The translations under genes were made by a program, and so were the position numbers. A stretch of DNA of 64,000 bases from positions 96,751 to 160,750 of the forward strand of contig JABFXY010000026.1 of NCBI GenBank assembly GCA_013361525.1, written 5' to 3'. Within the stretch, counting starts at the first letter, position 1. Every line of letters begins with the position of its first letter. Positions 35,553-44,765 of the stretch are shown here, piece by piece. The notes beneath the pieces are model-generated. The model was not told the DNA's origin. It was given only the letters and a program-made list of their open reading frames with translations, and ran no database searches. This DNA is from Polyangiaceae bacterium (GTDB lineage: Bacteria > Myxococcota_A > Polyangia > Polyangiales > Polyangiaceae).

Positions 35553-36317
35553 ATGCCTGTCCTTGGGTCGCGCGTGTCGAAGCTCTTCGGCGTCATGCTC
35601 GTCGTCCTTTCGGTGCCCTCGTGTGGCGGCACCGATTTCGTGAAGACGGAGTACGAAGCCGAGCCGCTCGACCACTCGCGCGACTGGATCGAGGGCGGGC
35701 CCACCGCACGTGCCCCGGCGCAGGTTGCCCCACCGACCGGACAGCGTCGGGCCGACACCTTCCGCAACACGTATTACGACTTCCCCGCGGAGGGCGCCGG
35801 CAAGAAGGACGCGAAGGTCTTCGATGCGTCGTGCAAGGCCATCTCCGACGTGACGAAGGAGTTCCACGACAAGGTTTGTTTGCAAGGCAGCGGCAAGCTC
35901 GCGACCGGGCAGACCATCAGCTTCGCGAAGCGCGACTGCACGTGCGCCGCCGAGTGTCCGAAGAGCGGGCAGAAGATCTGCTTCGAAGCGCTCGATCCCA
36001 AGCAGTTTCCCTCGGGCCGCGGCGCGATGGGGCAACCGGTGACGCCGCTGCGGACGCTCGCTGTGGACGACGCGACGATCCCGCTGGGGTCGGTCGTCTA
36101 CATCCCGGAGTACGAGGGCCTGCCGAAGCCCGACGGCTCCTCGCACGACGGATGTTTCATCGCCGAGGATCGCGGAAGCAAAGTGCAGGGCCTTCACGTC
36201 GACGTCTTCACGGGCGATCCGGCGACCACCAAAAGCTGGAACCAAGCCGTCCCCTCGAATGGAGGCGTCCACGTGGAGATCGGAGCTCCGCGTTGCGCGT
36301 ACTTGAAGAAACAATGA
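35553..36317 (+). CDS. 3D-domain (double-psi beta-barrel) lipoprotein
   Basis: The ATG at 35553 gives a 254-residue lipoprotein with lipobox VLSVPSCGG; a GTG at 35529 would add eight residues. The C-terminal part (TPLRTLAVDDATIPLGSVVYI, then DGCFIAEDRGSKVQGLHVDVFTG) is a 3D domain, named for its three conserved Asp and found in MltA-type lytic transglycosylases and resuscitation-promoting proteins. Several Cys (CKAIS, CLQGS, RDCTCAAEC) precede it and may form disulfides. I infer a role in peptidoglycan cleavage or binding. Its stop overlaps the next ATG (ATGA), so the next lipoprotein is coupled. Confidence 0.85.
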   Translation: MPVLGSRVSKLFGVMLVVLSVPSCGGTDFVKTEYEAEPLDHSRDWIEGGPTARAPAQVAPPTGQRRADTFRNTYYDFPAEGAGKKDAKVFDASCKAISDVTKEFHDKVCLQGSGKLATGQTISFAKRDCTCAAECPKSGQKICFEALDPKQFPSGRGAMGQPVTPLRTLAVDDATIPLGSVVYIPEYEGLPKPDGSSHDGCFIAEDRGSKVQGLHVDVFTGDPATTKSWNQAVPSNGGVHVEIGAPRCAYLKKQ

Positions 36318-36976
36318 CCCTGCGATTCGCGTTCTTTTTTATCGCTGCGACCTTCGGTTTGGCGTGCTCCGCCGAAGCTCCGCCCGTCGAAGAACCTCCG
36401 CAGGCGCGCGCGACGGCGACGAGCGATGCCCCGGAGGGACCCGTGAGCACCACCTCGGCGACCGCGACTCCCGTCGAGCCGACGAGCGCTCCTGTCGCGA
36501 CGGCGACGGCCAGCGCGACGGCGACAGCGTCCGCGAGCGCGGTTGCCGACGATGGATCGATCAACCGAATCGAGCTCCGTTTTCAGGACGCCTCCGTCCC
36601 GCCGCCGCACCACCGCAGCTACACGATCACCGTCACGCCAAACCAGATTCGGAAGGTCGTGGACAGCTACGGCAACATCGTCAGCGACGACGCCGCGAAG
36701 CTCGAAAAGGCCGATTTCGACAAGCTGGTCACGGATCTGAAGAAGCTCGGCATCAAAGACGGCGCTGGCAGCTCCGGAGGTTGTACCGGCGGTACTGGTC
36801 GATCGCTCAAGGTGTTCGCGGGCTCGAAGACGGTCATCGACTCGTCGCTGGAGTCCTGCGGCGGGAAAGAGTCGGGCCCGCTCGTCAAGGCCAGGGCGTG
36901 GATGGACGCGGTCGAGAAGAAGGCGCCCTCCGGCCTTCCGGTGAAGAACCAGTCGAACCCGGGCGTCATTCAGTAA
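36314..36976 (+). CDS. Small lipoprotein coupled to the 3D-domain gene
   Basis: A 220-residue product starting MTLRFAFFFIAATFGLACS, a clear lipoprotein signal. An Ala/Thr/Pro tether of about 60 residues is followed by a globular domain (YTITVTPNQIRKVVDSYGNI, FDKLVTDLKKLGIKDG) and a Cys pair region (SGGCTGGTG, LESCGGKE). Translation is coupled to the upstream 3D-domain gene by ATGA. Function unknown; shared regulation with a cell-wall enzyme suggests an envelope role. Confidence 0.75.
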   Translation: MTLRFAFFFIAATFGLACSAEAPPVEEPPQARATATSDAPEGPVSTTSATATPVEPTSAPVATATASATATASASAVADDGSINRIELRFQDASVPPPHHRSYTITVTPNQIRKVVDSYGNIVSDDAAKLEKADFDKLVTDLKKLGIKDGAGSSGGCTGGTGRSLKVFAGSKTVIDSSLESCGGKESGPLVKARAWMDAVEKKAPSGLPVKNQSNPGVIQ

Positions 36977-37155
36977 TCGCCGAAGTAACGGGGCGCCGGC
37001 CGGAGCCGAACGAAGCCCGGGACGGCGCGGACCGGTCGCGCGTTTGCCCGTCGGACGCCGACACGACGACCGTACCGGCGAGAAATCCACCCCAAGGCCC
37101 GGGCCCTAAGTGATAGCGTTTTCATCCGCCCATACCTCTTCGTTTTCCCGCGTGA

Positions 37156-39978
37156 ATGGCCGCTGACAATCCCGCCTCCAACCCCAACGCCGACCCTGCC
37201 GGTCAGGACGAAAAGGCTCGGGCCCGCGCGCGGCTGGGCAAGACGATCAAGGGGAAGTATCGCCTCGATTCGATGCTCGGCATCGGCGGTATGGCGACGG
37301 TGTACGCGGCCACGCACCGCAACGGCTCGCGCATCGCGCTGAAGATCCTCCACTCGGAGTTCGCGCGCGACATCGGGATCCGCGACCGCTTTCTTCGCGA
37401 GGGATACGTCGCCAACAAGGTCGACCATCCGGGCCGCGTTGCGATCCTGGACGACGACGCGACCGAGGCGGACGAGCCGTTCCTGGTCATGGAGCTGCTC
37501 GAGGGCGAGACACTCCAGCAGATGTGGAAGCGCATGGGCCGGAAGATCCCGGTGCCCGACGCGCTCGATATTTCGGAGCAGTCGCTCGACACGCTGCAGG
37601 CGTTCCACGCGGTCGGCATCGTCCACCGCGACATCAAGCCCGCAAACATCTTCATCACGCGCGAAAAGGTGGTGAAGCTGCTCGACTTCGGCGTCGCCCG
37701 CATGCGCGAGGCAGGCGGCGACAAGACCCGCGCAGGTACCGCGCTCGGCACGCCGTCGTTCATGGCGCCGGAGCAGGCGATGGGTCTCACCGAAGGCGTC
37801 GATGGGCGCGCCGACGTGTTCTCGATCGGCGCGACGCTCTACGCGATCTTGAGCGGCCAGCGCCTGCATCAGGGCCGGAGCGACAACGAGGCGTTCATCC
37901 TGGCGGCGACGCAGCCGGCGCCTTCGCTCGCCCGCGTCGCGCCGGATCTGCCGGTCGAGGTGATCGCGCTCGTCGACAAGGCGCTCGCGTGGGACCCGCG
38001 CAACCGGTTCGACACCGCGCACGTGATGCGCGACGAGTGCCTGCGCCTTCTCGGTCAATACAAGCCGCAGGCGGTGCCGGTCGCCGCTCCACAACAGGCG
38101 CGCGGCTTCGAGCCGATCGCGACGCCCGAGCCTGCACGCGCGAAAGACGCGGAGCCTGCGGCCGAGGTCCCCGCGCTCGAAACGGATCCCGCCGTCCAGC
38201 GGCTCATCGACATCTTTCGTCGGATCGAGCGGCTCTTGCCCGCGGTGCGCCAATACGGCTGGCAACATCCGGAGGCCGAAAACAAGCTCCGTGCGACGCA
38301 CCAAGCGCTCGTCGAGGCCCTGCGCGAAGATTCGAAGAACGTCTATTGGACGCTGCTTCCGTACTCCTTCACGCATCGAACGCAGACGGTGTGGGAGCCG
38401 CCGGCGCCGTTCGACGTCGTCCCGTACAACCTGTTCGCGGCCGGCATTCGCAACTTCCGCGTGCAGCCCGGCGTGACGGAGCAAGAGGTGAGGGGGTTCT
38501 GCGAGGTTCTGCTGATCGACCCGTACAAAGACCTCACCCCCGAGGACGACATCGCGACCGCGCTTTGGGAGCGGCAGCTCCTCGCCATTCGCTACGACGC
38601 GATCAACGTCTTCGCCGAAGGTGACGCCGCGGACCGCGAGGCGTTCTACGAAGAGGCCGATCAGCTCGAGGTCGTCGCGCGGCGCGCCGCGGACGAGCGC
38701 GCGAACCGCGCCGAAGCCGCCGCGATGAACGTCCGCGTCGACGCCCAAGCGATGGAGGTCACGAAAAACGCCGCGAAGGCGCTCGCGATCGACCCGGTGG
38801 CGAAGAAGGCCGTCGGCGCGCAGCTCGAGACGAGCCCGGAGCGCTGGAGCGAGCGGTTCGTCGAGGTCCTCGCGGACGCGTTCATCGACACGGTCAAGCG
38901 CCGCGACTCGCAGCTCATCGGTGAGCCCCTCGACGCGAGCGCGCGCGACCTGGTGCTCTCGCGCCGATTCGACGTCCTCTTTCCGATGTACGACGCGCTT
39001 CGCCGTTCGACGGAGGGCGCTGTCGCAACGCAGCGCTTCCACGGGATCGATCCGCGGACGATCCCGCCGATGCTGACGCGCGCGATGTTCGGGCCGGAGA
39101 CGCTCAAGCTCCTGCTCGTCGAGGCCGTGCGCTCGACCCAGCAGGCGCTCATGCAAGGGCCCTCGGGCGCGACAGGGCCCGCCGCGGATCTCGACTGGGT
39201 CGCGCAGCGGCTCGCATACGTGCTCAACGACCTCGGCACCGAGCACGTAAACTCGATCATCGGCGTGCTCGATCAGGTTCAGCACGAGCGCCTTCGCGGC
39301 GTGCTCTTCCAGTTCCTCCAGCGCGCGATGGCCGGCCGCGAGAACGAAATTGCCGAGCGCATCCCGGGCATGTCGATCGAGACGGCGCGCCCGCTTCTGC
39401 GCCTCCTCGCCGCGATCAAGACGCAAGGCGGGTGGGAAGCGCTCCGGCGGCTCGCGACGTCTCCGAACCCGACGATGCGGTGCGAGGCGACGGCATACCT
39501 CGCGCAGACGCCGGATCAGCTGCGCGACGACCTCACCAAGCTCACCGAGGCGCCGAATCCCGAGCTACGTCAAGCGGCGCTCCGGACGATGGCGTACCAT
39601 CAGGTGCGAGCGGCCGGGCCGCTCCTGGTGAAGCGCGTGCAGGACCCTACGTTCAACCAGCTGCCGGTGCCGGAGCGGCGCGAGCTCTTGAGCGCGCTCT
39701 ACGCGCTCAACCCTCAACGCGGCGAGCAGATCGCCGTCGAGATCGTCCAGAAGCACGGCCTCCTCGTCGACGACGCGCTCGAACAGACGCGTGCGCTGTG
39801 TGCCGAGCTCCTCGGTCAACACGCGCAAAACCGCGACGCGCTCGAAGCGGTTCTGCAGGCGTCACGCCGTCGATGGTGGAACACCCAGCCGCTGCGTGAA
39901 TCGGCGCTCCTCGCCGCCGACGCGATCGCGAACCGTCTCGGGCTGCGGATTTCGCCCGCTGGGGAGGTGGTCGGATGA
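37156..39978 (+). CDS. Ser/Thr protein kinase with long HEAT-like C-terminus
   Basis: A 940-residue protein. The kinase domain occupies residues about 36-300: Gly loop GIGGMATVY at 42-50, Lys63 in IALKIL, HRDIKPAN at 157-164, a canonical DFG at 177-179, and APEQAM. All key catalytic residues are present. There is no TM helix. Residues about 340-940 are helical, ending in HEAT-like repeats (PTMRCEATAYLAQTP, NPELRQAALRTMAYHQ) similar to those that pack as a scaffold. Its stop overlaps the ATG of the 1577-residue gene (ATGA), so kinase and multidomain protein are made together, and the latter is a likely partner or substrate. Confidence 0.92.
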   Translation: MAADNPASNPNADPAGQDEKARARARLGKTIKGKYRLDSMLGIGGMATVYAATHRNGSRIALKILHSEFARDIGIRDRFLREGYVANKVDHPGRVAILDDDATEADEPFLVMELLEGETLQQMWKRMGRKIPVPDALDISEQSLDTLQAFHAVGIVHRDIKPANIFITREKVVKLLDFGVARMREAGGDKTRAGTALGTPSFMAPEQAMGLTEGVDGRADVFSIGATLYAILSGQRLHQGRSDNEAFILAATQPAPSLARVAPDLPVEVIALVDKALAWDPRNRFDTAHVMRDECLRLLGQYKPQAVPVAAPQQARGFEPIATPEPARAKDAEPAAEVPALETDPAVQRLIDIFRRIERLLPAVRQYGWQHPEAENKLRATHQALVEALREDSKNVYWTLLPYSFTHRTQTVWEPPAPFDVVPYNLFAAGIRNFRVQPGVTEQEVRGFCEVLLIDPYKDLTPEDDIATALWERQLLAIRYDAINVFAEGDAADREAFYEEADQLEVVARRAADERANRAEAAAMNVRVDAQAMEVTKNAAKALAIDPVAKKAVGAQLETSPERWSERFVEVLADAFIDTVKRRDSQLIGEPLDASARDLVLSRRFDVLFPMYDALRRSTEGAVATQRFHGIDPRTIPPMLTRAMFGPETLKLLLVEAVRSTQQALMQGPSGATGPAADLDWVAQRLAYVLNDLGTEHVNSIIGVLDQVQHERLRGVLFQFLQRAMAGRENEIAERIPGMSIETARPLLRLLAAIKTQGGWEALRRLATSPNPTMRCEATAYLAQTPDQLRDDLTKLTEAPNPELRQAALRTMAYHQVRAAGPLLVKRVQDPTFNQLPVPERRELLSALYALNPQRGEQIAVEIVQKHGLLVDDALEQTRALCAELLGQHAQNRDALEAVLQASRRRWWNTQPLRESALLAADAIANRLGLRISPAGEVVG

Positions 39979-42900
39979 TGCAGGCCTCGCCCGCCAGGCT
40001 GGACATCATCACCGAGAACGTCGGTGAGAACATCCGCCGCGTCCAAGCGCGCGATCTCGCGGCAACCGTCGTACAGGCGATCTTCCGCCTCGCGAAGCAG
40101 GCGACGCTGCACTCGCTCGACAACCAAGCCGTCGTTCGCCAGGTCGAGGAGACGGCGAACATCATCAACGACTACGGCAACCGCACGGATCAGAACGTCT
40201 CGATCCTGTTCGCGTTCGGCTCGATCTTCGTCGGCGGCCAGCTCCTCAAGGCGAACCGCCAGGTGTACGAGGGCGCCGTCGAGCTCGGGGAGATCCTGAA
40301 GAAGTACGGCTTTTCGGAGCTGGCGATCGCGCGCAATGTCTCGTCGCAAGATCTGTTCGCGTTCGTCGCCGCGATGTCCGAGGTCCATCGATCGGGCCGC
40401 GGTCAAAACCTCGAGAAGCCCTCGGCTCGCATTCGTATGCGTGCAGTGGCCGACGCAGCGCTCAAGCGCGGCGCGATGGTCGAGCGCCTCGACGAGACGC
40501 AGGCGGTCATCCGGATGTATTCGTCCGCGATCGTCATCATGCGGCGCTTCTTCGAGCAGCTGCAGCGCGGTCGATACGAGCTGCCGCAGCGGGTGAAGCG
40601 CATCGCGCAGATGCTCGTCGACCTCTCGCGCGGCGAGACGCCGGCGTTCCTCGGCGTCACGGCCGCTCGCAACGCCAACCAGGACGAAGCGGGCCGCGCG
40701 GTCAACACCGCGATCCTCGCCGTCTCGATGGCGAGGCAGATCACCGACGACATCGTCATCCTCGCGCGCGTCGCGATGGCCGCGCTGCTGTTCGACACCG
40801 CCCGGCCGCGTCTCACCGGCACGGTGGGGCCGAACCCGCCGGCGATCATGCCGCGGCTCAGCGACGCACAAGAGCTCGAGGTTCCGGCTGCGACCGCAGC
40901 GGTCCTGACGGCGCTCGGCCACGTCAACGAGCCGACCGTCATGAGGACGGTGCTCACCTACGAGGCGCATTGGCTGCGGCGTGTCCGGCAGCTCGGTCCG
41001 ATGTACCGGGGCGTGCGCGCGGCGACGCTGCAATCTCGAATCGTCGCGATCGCACGGCGCTTCAACGATCTGCTGACGCCGGCACCCGGCGCCGATCCGA
41101 TGTCGGCCGAGGACGCGCTCCTCACCCTCGAGCAAGAGGCGACGGACCCGTCGGATCACACGGTCATCCGGCTCCTCGTCGCTGCTCTCGGGATCTTCCC
41201 GCTGGGCACGATCGTGCAGCTCGGCTCGAACGAAATGGCGCTCGTGATCTCCACGCCGCCGCACCCGTCGATGTACTCGCAGCCGCGCGTGCGGGTCGTG
41301 TTCGATCCCACGGGGCGGCAGCTCCCGCAGCCGCTCGACTTGGACTTGTCGACGCTCGGTGCGCAGGATTCGCGAAAGCAGATCGCGCGCATCGTTGCGC
41401 CCGCCGACGACGCCTCACGTGCGCAGGCGAAAGCCGCGCAGCAACGGCGTAGCCCGACCCTCGAGCAGCGGAGCGGACAAAGCGGTGCGGCTCAGCAGAG
41501 CTACCCGAGTCAGACGAACCCGAGTCAGACCAGCCCGAGCCACCTCTCGAGCCAGAGCCATCAGAGCCAGCCGAGTCATCAGAGCCAGCCGAGTCATCAG
41601 AGCCAGCCGAGCCATCAGAGCCACCCGAGCAACCAAAGTCATCCGGGTCAATCGGGCCAGAGCTATCCGAGCCAGGGTGGCTACACGCCCTCGGGTGCGA
41701 GCCCGGTCGCGCAATACGCAGCGCCCGCGGTTCACGACGGGTACGCCGAGCAACAACGCATCTACGAGCAGCAGCTCGCCGAGTACGAGGCGAAGAAGGC
41801 GGCTTACGAAGCGCAGAAGGCTGCCTACGAAGCCGCGCTCGCACAACAAGCGCTCGCGGCGCAGCAGGCGCAACAGCAGGCCTACGCTCAGCAGGAAGAC
41901 GCGCCGACCGATCACGGCGATGGCGACGAGGCCGCGACCCGCGCCGTTGCCTGGGGCGGTGCCGAGGAGTCGTCCGCCGACGGTCAATCGACCAAGATCG
42001 GCGATCCCAACGCCGTCGCTGCGATGCTGCAGGCGAGCGCGCAACCCGAGCCGCGCCCGTCAGCCGGCGGATTCCGCACGCCGCCGCCTGGCAAGTTGCT
42101 CACGCCGCCTCCCGGCAAGATGCTCACGCCGCCTCCGGGCAAGCTCACGCCTCCGCCAGGAAAGGCATCGACGCCGCCTGCGAAGACGCCGCCTCCGGGC
42201 GCCGCGATCGCGCGCGCTGCGACGCCGCCTCCGCGTCAGCCGACGCCGGCGCCGGCCGCCGTGGAAGAGCCGCCGCCGCAAGCGACCGCCGAGGGCACGC
42301 TCGTCAAGACGCCGCTCGTGCACCTGTTCGTCTACATGCTCGATCAGCGGCTGACCGGAACGGCGACGTTCAGTCCCCCGGGTGGCGTGGTCCACAGCGT
42401 GTACTTCGACAAGGGTGTCCCGTCGAAGTGCAAGACCGGCGGCATGGTCGCGCCCCTCGATCGTGTGCTGCTCGAGATGAACCTCCTCGACGAAGCGACG
42501 CTTCGTCAGAGCCTGATGGAGGTCGTCAAATCGAAGATGCTCCACGGGCGGCATCTCGTGTCGAAGGGCCTGCTCGACGGCGGCACGATCCTGAAAGCGT
42601 TGAAGCAGCAGCTCGTCCGCAAGCTGCTCTTCTTGTTCGAGCTGCCGCCCGAGACGAAGTACGCGTTCTACGGGAACGTGAACATGCTCGCGAATTACGG
42701 CGGGCCCGAGCTCACGCCGGTCGAGCCGCTCGCGATCATCATGACGGGCGTGCGCATGCGCGGCGAAGACCCCCTCGTGGATCAGACGCTGACCCGGCTT
42801 TCGAAGCGCCAGATCGGGCTGCACATCGATGCCGAGCTGAAGCGCTTCGAGATGCAGAAGGAGGAGGCGGCGGTCGTCGACCTGCTCCGCATCCGCAAGA

Positions 42901-44708
42901 TGTCGCTCGACGAGATCGTCGCAGCGAGCGTCGCGCACGAGCGCACGGTGCGGCTCACCCTCTACGCGCTCGCCATCACGCGGCACCTCGAGATAAGCGG
43001 CGTGCAGGGCAAACCGCCCGTCGGCGTCACGATGCGCGACCGCGCGCCGCGCGTCGAAATGGCCGCGCCGGAAGAGGCGGCTGCAGAGGCTGCGTCACCG
43101 CGCGCACCCGCGGCAGCGCCGCCTCCGCGCCCTGCTCCGGCGCCGGCCGCTCGCGCACCCGAACCGGAGCCCGAGCCGGAGCCGGAAGAGGTCGAGCCCG
43201 AGCTCGAAGAAGAGCCCGAGCCGCCTCCGCCCGTACAGGCACCGATTGCGATCGCGCCGCCGGCTGCGATCGCGCCGCAGTTCCGCCCCGCGCCGACGCC
43301 ACCGATCCAGCAGCAACAGGCAGCGGATGCGAGTGGTGGCGGGACGTTCGTGATGAACCCGGCGGCCGCTGCGAACGCGCTCGCGCAAGCGGGCCACGCG
43401 CACGCCGCGCAGGGCTATCCGCCGGCGGCGCCGCAGGGTTACCCCGCGCCGAACGTCGCGATGCAGCCCCCGGCCTACGGCGCGCAGCCCTTCGCCCCGC
43501 AAGGCTATCCCCAGCAAGGCTATCCGCAGGCCCCGCAGGGCTACCCGCAAGCGCCGCAGGGCTACCCGCAGGCGCCACAGGGTTATCCGCAAGTACCGCA
43601 GCAGGGGTATCCCGCCGCGCCGCAGGGCCCCTTCGGCCAACCGCAAGCGCAGCCGTTCGCGCCTCCGCAGCAGCCCTTTGCGCAACAGCCCTTTGGGCAG
43701 CAACCGTTCGGGCAGCAACCGTTGGCGACGGCGGCTCCCGCAGGTGCTTACGGCGCACCGCCGATGCAATCGGCGCCGCCGGCTCCGCCCGCATACGGGG
43801 CCTCGCCGAGCTTCCCGCCTCAGGCCGCGCCGAGCATTCCGCCGATGGCATCGCAGCCGCCGCCTGGGCCTGTCATGGGCGCCTCGCCGGCACCTGCCGG
43901 AAAGCCGGGCGCGATACCTCCCTCACACTTGTCGGTGGAGCACCAGCATCGTTGGCAGGAGATCCACCTCAAGTCGAAGCGAATGGACAACGAGAACTTC
44001 TACGAGCTTCTCGGGGTCGAAAAGAGCGCGACCGAGCCTCAGATCCAACAGGCCTATTTCAAGGTCGCCAAGGCCTGGCACCCCGACCGCCTCCCGTCGG
44101 AGCTTCATGAGCTCAAATCGATGGTCTCGTCGATCTTCGCGAGGTTCAACGAGGCGTACAACACGCTCAACGACGCCTCGAAGCGCTTCGACTACAACAA
44201 GAGCCTCGACCAGGGCGGCGGCGCGCCCGCCGACAAAGAGGCCGAGGCGGTGCAGCGCGTCGTCGACGCGGCCATCGAGTTCCAGAAGGCCGAGGTCATG
44301 CTCAAGAAGAACGACCTCGTCGGCGCCGAGGGGTATGCGAAGCGGGCATCGCTCGCCGATCCCGAGCAGGTCGAATACATCGCGCTGCTCACGTGGATTC
44401 AGGCGCAGCGCCGCGGCGACCCGCCGATCTTGCCCGAGGGTAAGACGAGCACGTTCTACGACGACCTCATCTCGATCTACGACGGCATCCTCGCGAAGGA
44501 GCCGATGTTCGAGCGCGCCCTCTTCTACCGCGCGGTGCTTCTGAAGCGCGCCGGCAAGGAAGAGAAGGCGATTCGCGATTTCCGCCTCGTCGTGCAGCTC
44601 AATCCGAAGAACATCGACGCCGTGCGCGAGGTCCGCATCGCGCAGATGCGAAAAGAAAAGAAGCGCAAGGACGAGGAAGGTCTCCTCGGAAAGCTCTTCA
44701 AGAAGTAG
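39975..44708 (+). CDS. Multidomain DUF4388 / DnaJ-domain protein, 1577 aa
   Basis: Residues 1-470 form a helical region with an HD-like arrangement (AGRAVNTAILAVSMARQITDD) lacking clear metal ligands. Residues about 470-770 are low complexity: SHQSQP repeats, an Ala/Gln coiled stretch, then TPPPGK repeats. A DUF4388-type domain begins near 771 (AEGTLVKTPLVHLFVYMLD), a module found in myxobacterial regulators and gliding proteins. A second low-complexity tract carries QGYPQAP repeats. A J domain lies at about 1340-1405 (FYELLGVEKSATEPQIQQAY) with intact HPD near 1367, so it should stimulate a DnaK-type Hsp70. TPR-like helices finish the protein. No TM helix. Translational coupling to the kinase suggests phosphoregulation of a chaperone-recruiting scaffold. 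Confidence 0.9.
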   Translation: MMQASPARLDIITENVGENIRRVQARDLAATVVQAIFRLAKQATLHSLDNQAVVRQVEETANIINDYGNRTDQNVSILFAFGSIFVGGQLLKANRQVYEGAVELGEILKKYGFSELAIARNVSSQDLFAFVAAMSEVHRSGRGQNLEKPSARIRMRAVADAALKRGAMVERLDETQAVIRMYSSAIVIMRRFFEQLQRGRYELPQRVKRIAQMLVDLSRGETPAFLGVTAARNANQDEAGRAVNTAILAVSMARQITDDIVILARVAMAALLFDTARPRLTGTVGPNPPAIMPRLSDAQELEVPAATAAVLTALGHVNEPTVMRTVLTYEAHWLRRVRQLGPMYRGVRAATLQSRIVAIARRFNDLLTPAPGADPMSAEDALLTLEQEATDPSDHTVIRLLVAALGIFPLGTIVQLGSNEMALVISTPPHPSMYSQPRVRVVFDPTGRQLPQPLDLDLSTLGAQDSRKQIARIVAPADDASRAQAKAAQQRRSPTLEQRSGQSGAAQQSYPSQTNPSQTSPSHLSSQSHQSQPSHQSQPSHQSQPSHQSHPSNQSHPGQSGQSYPSQGGYTPSGASPVAQYAAPAVHDGYAEQQRIYEQQLAEYEAKKAAYEAQKAAYEAALAQQALAAQQAQQQAYAQQEDAPTDHGDGDEAATRAVAWGGAEESSADGQSTKIGDPNAVAAMLQASAQPEPRPSAGGFRTPPPGKLLTPPPGKMLTPPPGKLTPPPGKASTPPAKTPPPGAAIARAATPPPRQPTPAPAAVEEPPPQATAEGTLVKTPLVHLFVYMLDQRLTGTATFSPPGGVVHSVYFDKGVPSKCKTGGMVAPLDRVLLEMNLLDEATLRQSLMEVVKSKMLHGRHLVSKGLLDGGTILKALKQQLVRKLLFLFELPPETKYAFYGNVNMLANYGGPELTPVEPLAIIMTGVRMRGEDPLVDQTLTRLSKRQIGLHIDAELKRFEMQKEEAAVVDLLRIRKMSLDEIVAASVAHERTVRLTLYALAITRHLEISGVQGKPPVGVTMRDRAPRVEMAAPEEAAAEAASPRAPAAAPPPRPAPAPAARAPEPEPEPEPEEVEPELEEEPEPPPPVQAPIAIAPPAAIAPQFRPAPTPPIQQQQAADASGGGTFVMNPAAAANALAQAGHAHAAQGYPPAAPQGYPAPNVAMQPPAYGAQPFAPQGYPQQGYPQAPQGYPQAPQGYPQAPQGYPQVPQQGYPAAPQGPFGQPQAQPFAPPQQPFAQQPFGQQPFGQQPLATAAPAGAYGAPPMQSAPPAPPAYGASPSFPPQAAPSIPPMASQPPPGPVMGASPAPAGKPGAIPPSHLSVEHQHRWQEIHLKSKRMDNENFYELLGVEKSATEPQIQQAYFKVAKAWHPDRLPSELHELKSMVSSIFARFNEAYNTLNDASKRFDYNKSLDQGGGAPADKEAEAVQRVVDAAIEFQKAEVMLKKNDLVGAEGYAKRASLADPEQVEYIALLTWIQAQRRGDPPILPEGKTSTFYDDLISIYDGILAKEPMFERALFYRAVLLKRAGKEEKAIRDFRLVVQLNPKNIDAVREVRIAQMRKEKKRKDEEGLLGKLFKK
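41528..41645 (+). repeat. In-gene 18-bp tandem repeats encoding SHQSQP
   Basis: Three near-identical 18-bp units encode SHQSQP, with decayed copies on both sides (SHLSSQ, SHQSHP, SNQSHP). They lie in a disordered linker of the 1577-residue protein. Units stay in frame. Confidence 0.75.
42070..42180 (+). repeat. In-gene TPPPGK repeats
   Basis: Four or five imperfect copies of a 24- to 27-bp unit encode (L/M)LTPPPGK-type peptides just before the DUF4388-type domain, giving a Pro-rich spacer. Confidence 0.7.
43425..43620 (+). repeat. In-gene QGYPQAP repeats
   Basis: About eight copies of a 21- to 24-bp unit encode QGYPQAP or close variants, rich in Tyr, Gln and Pro. Such repeats form flexible, possibly phase-separating linkers. 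Confidence 0.75.
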
Positions 44709-44765
44709 CGGTATCGTCGCGGCGCCGCATCCCGGCGGGTCTGCAAATCGAGTAGCGTGGGAGCC

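Noticed and set aside
36970..39426. An 818-codon open frame on the minus strand opposite the kinase gene.
   Set aside because: It is the mirror of a clear Ser/Thr kinase gene; its product is Arg/Leu-rich with no domain. Such antisense frames are usual in GC-rich DNA.
41528..41645. CRISPR-like short repeats.
   Set aside because: Units are in frame, contiguous without unique spacers, and encode SHQSQP inside a large gene. The same applies to the GGSAQ repeats at 63206-63318.
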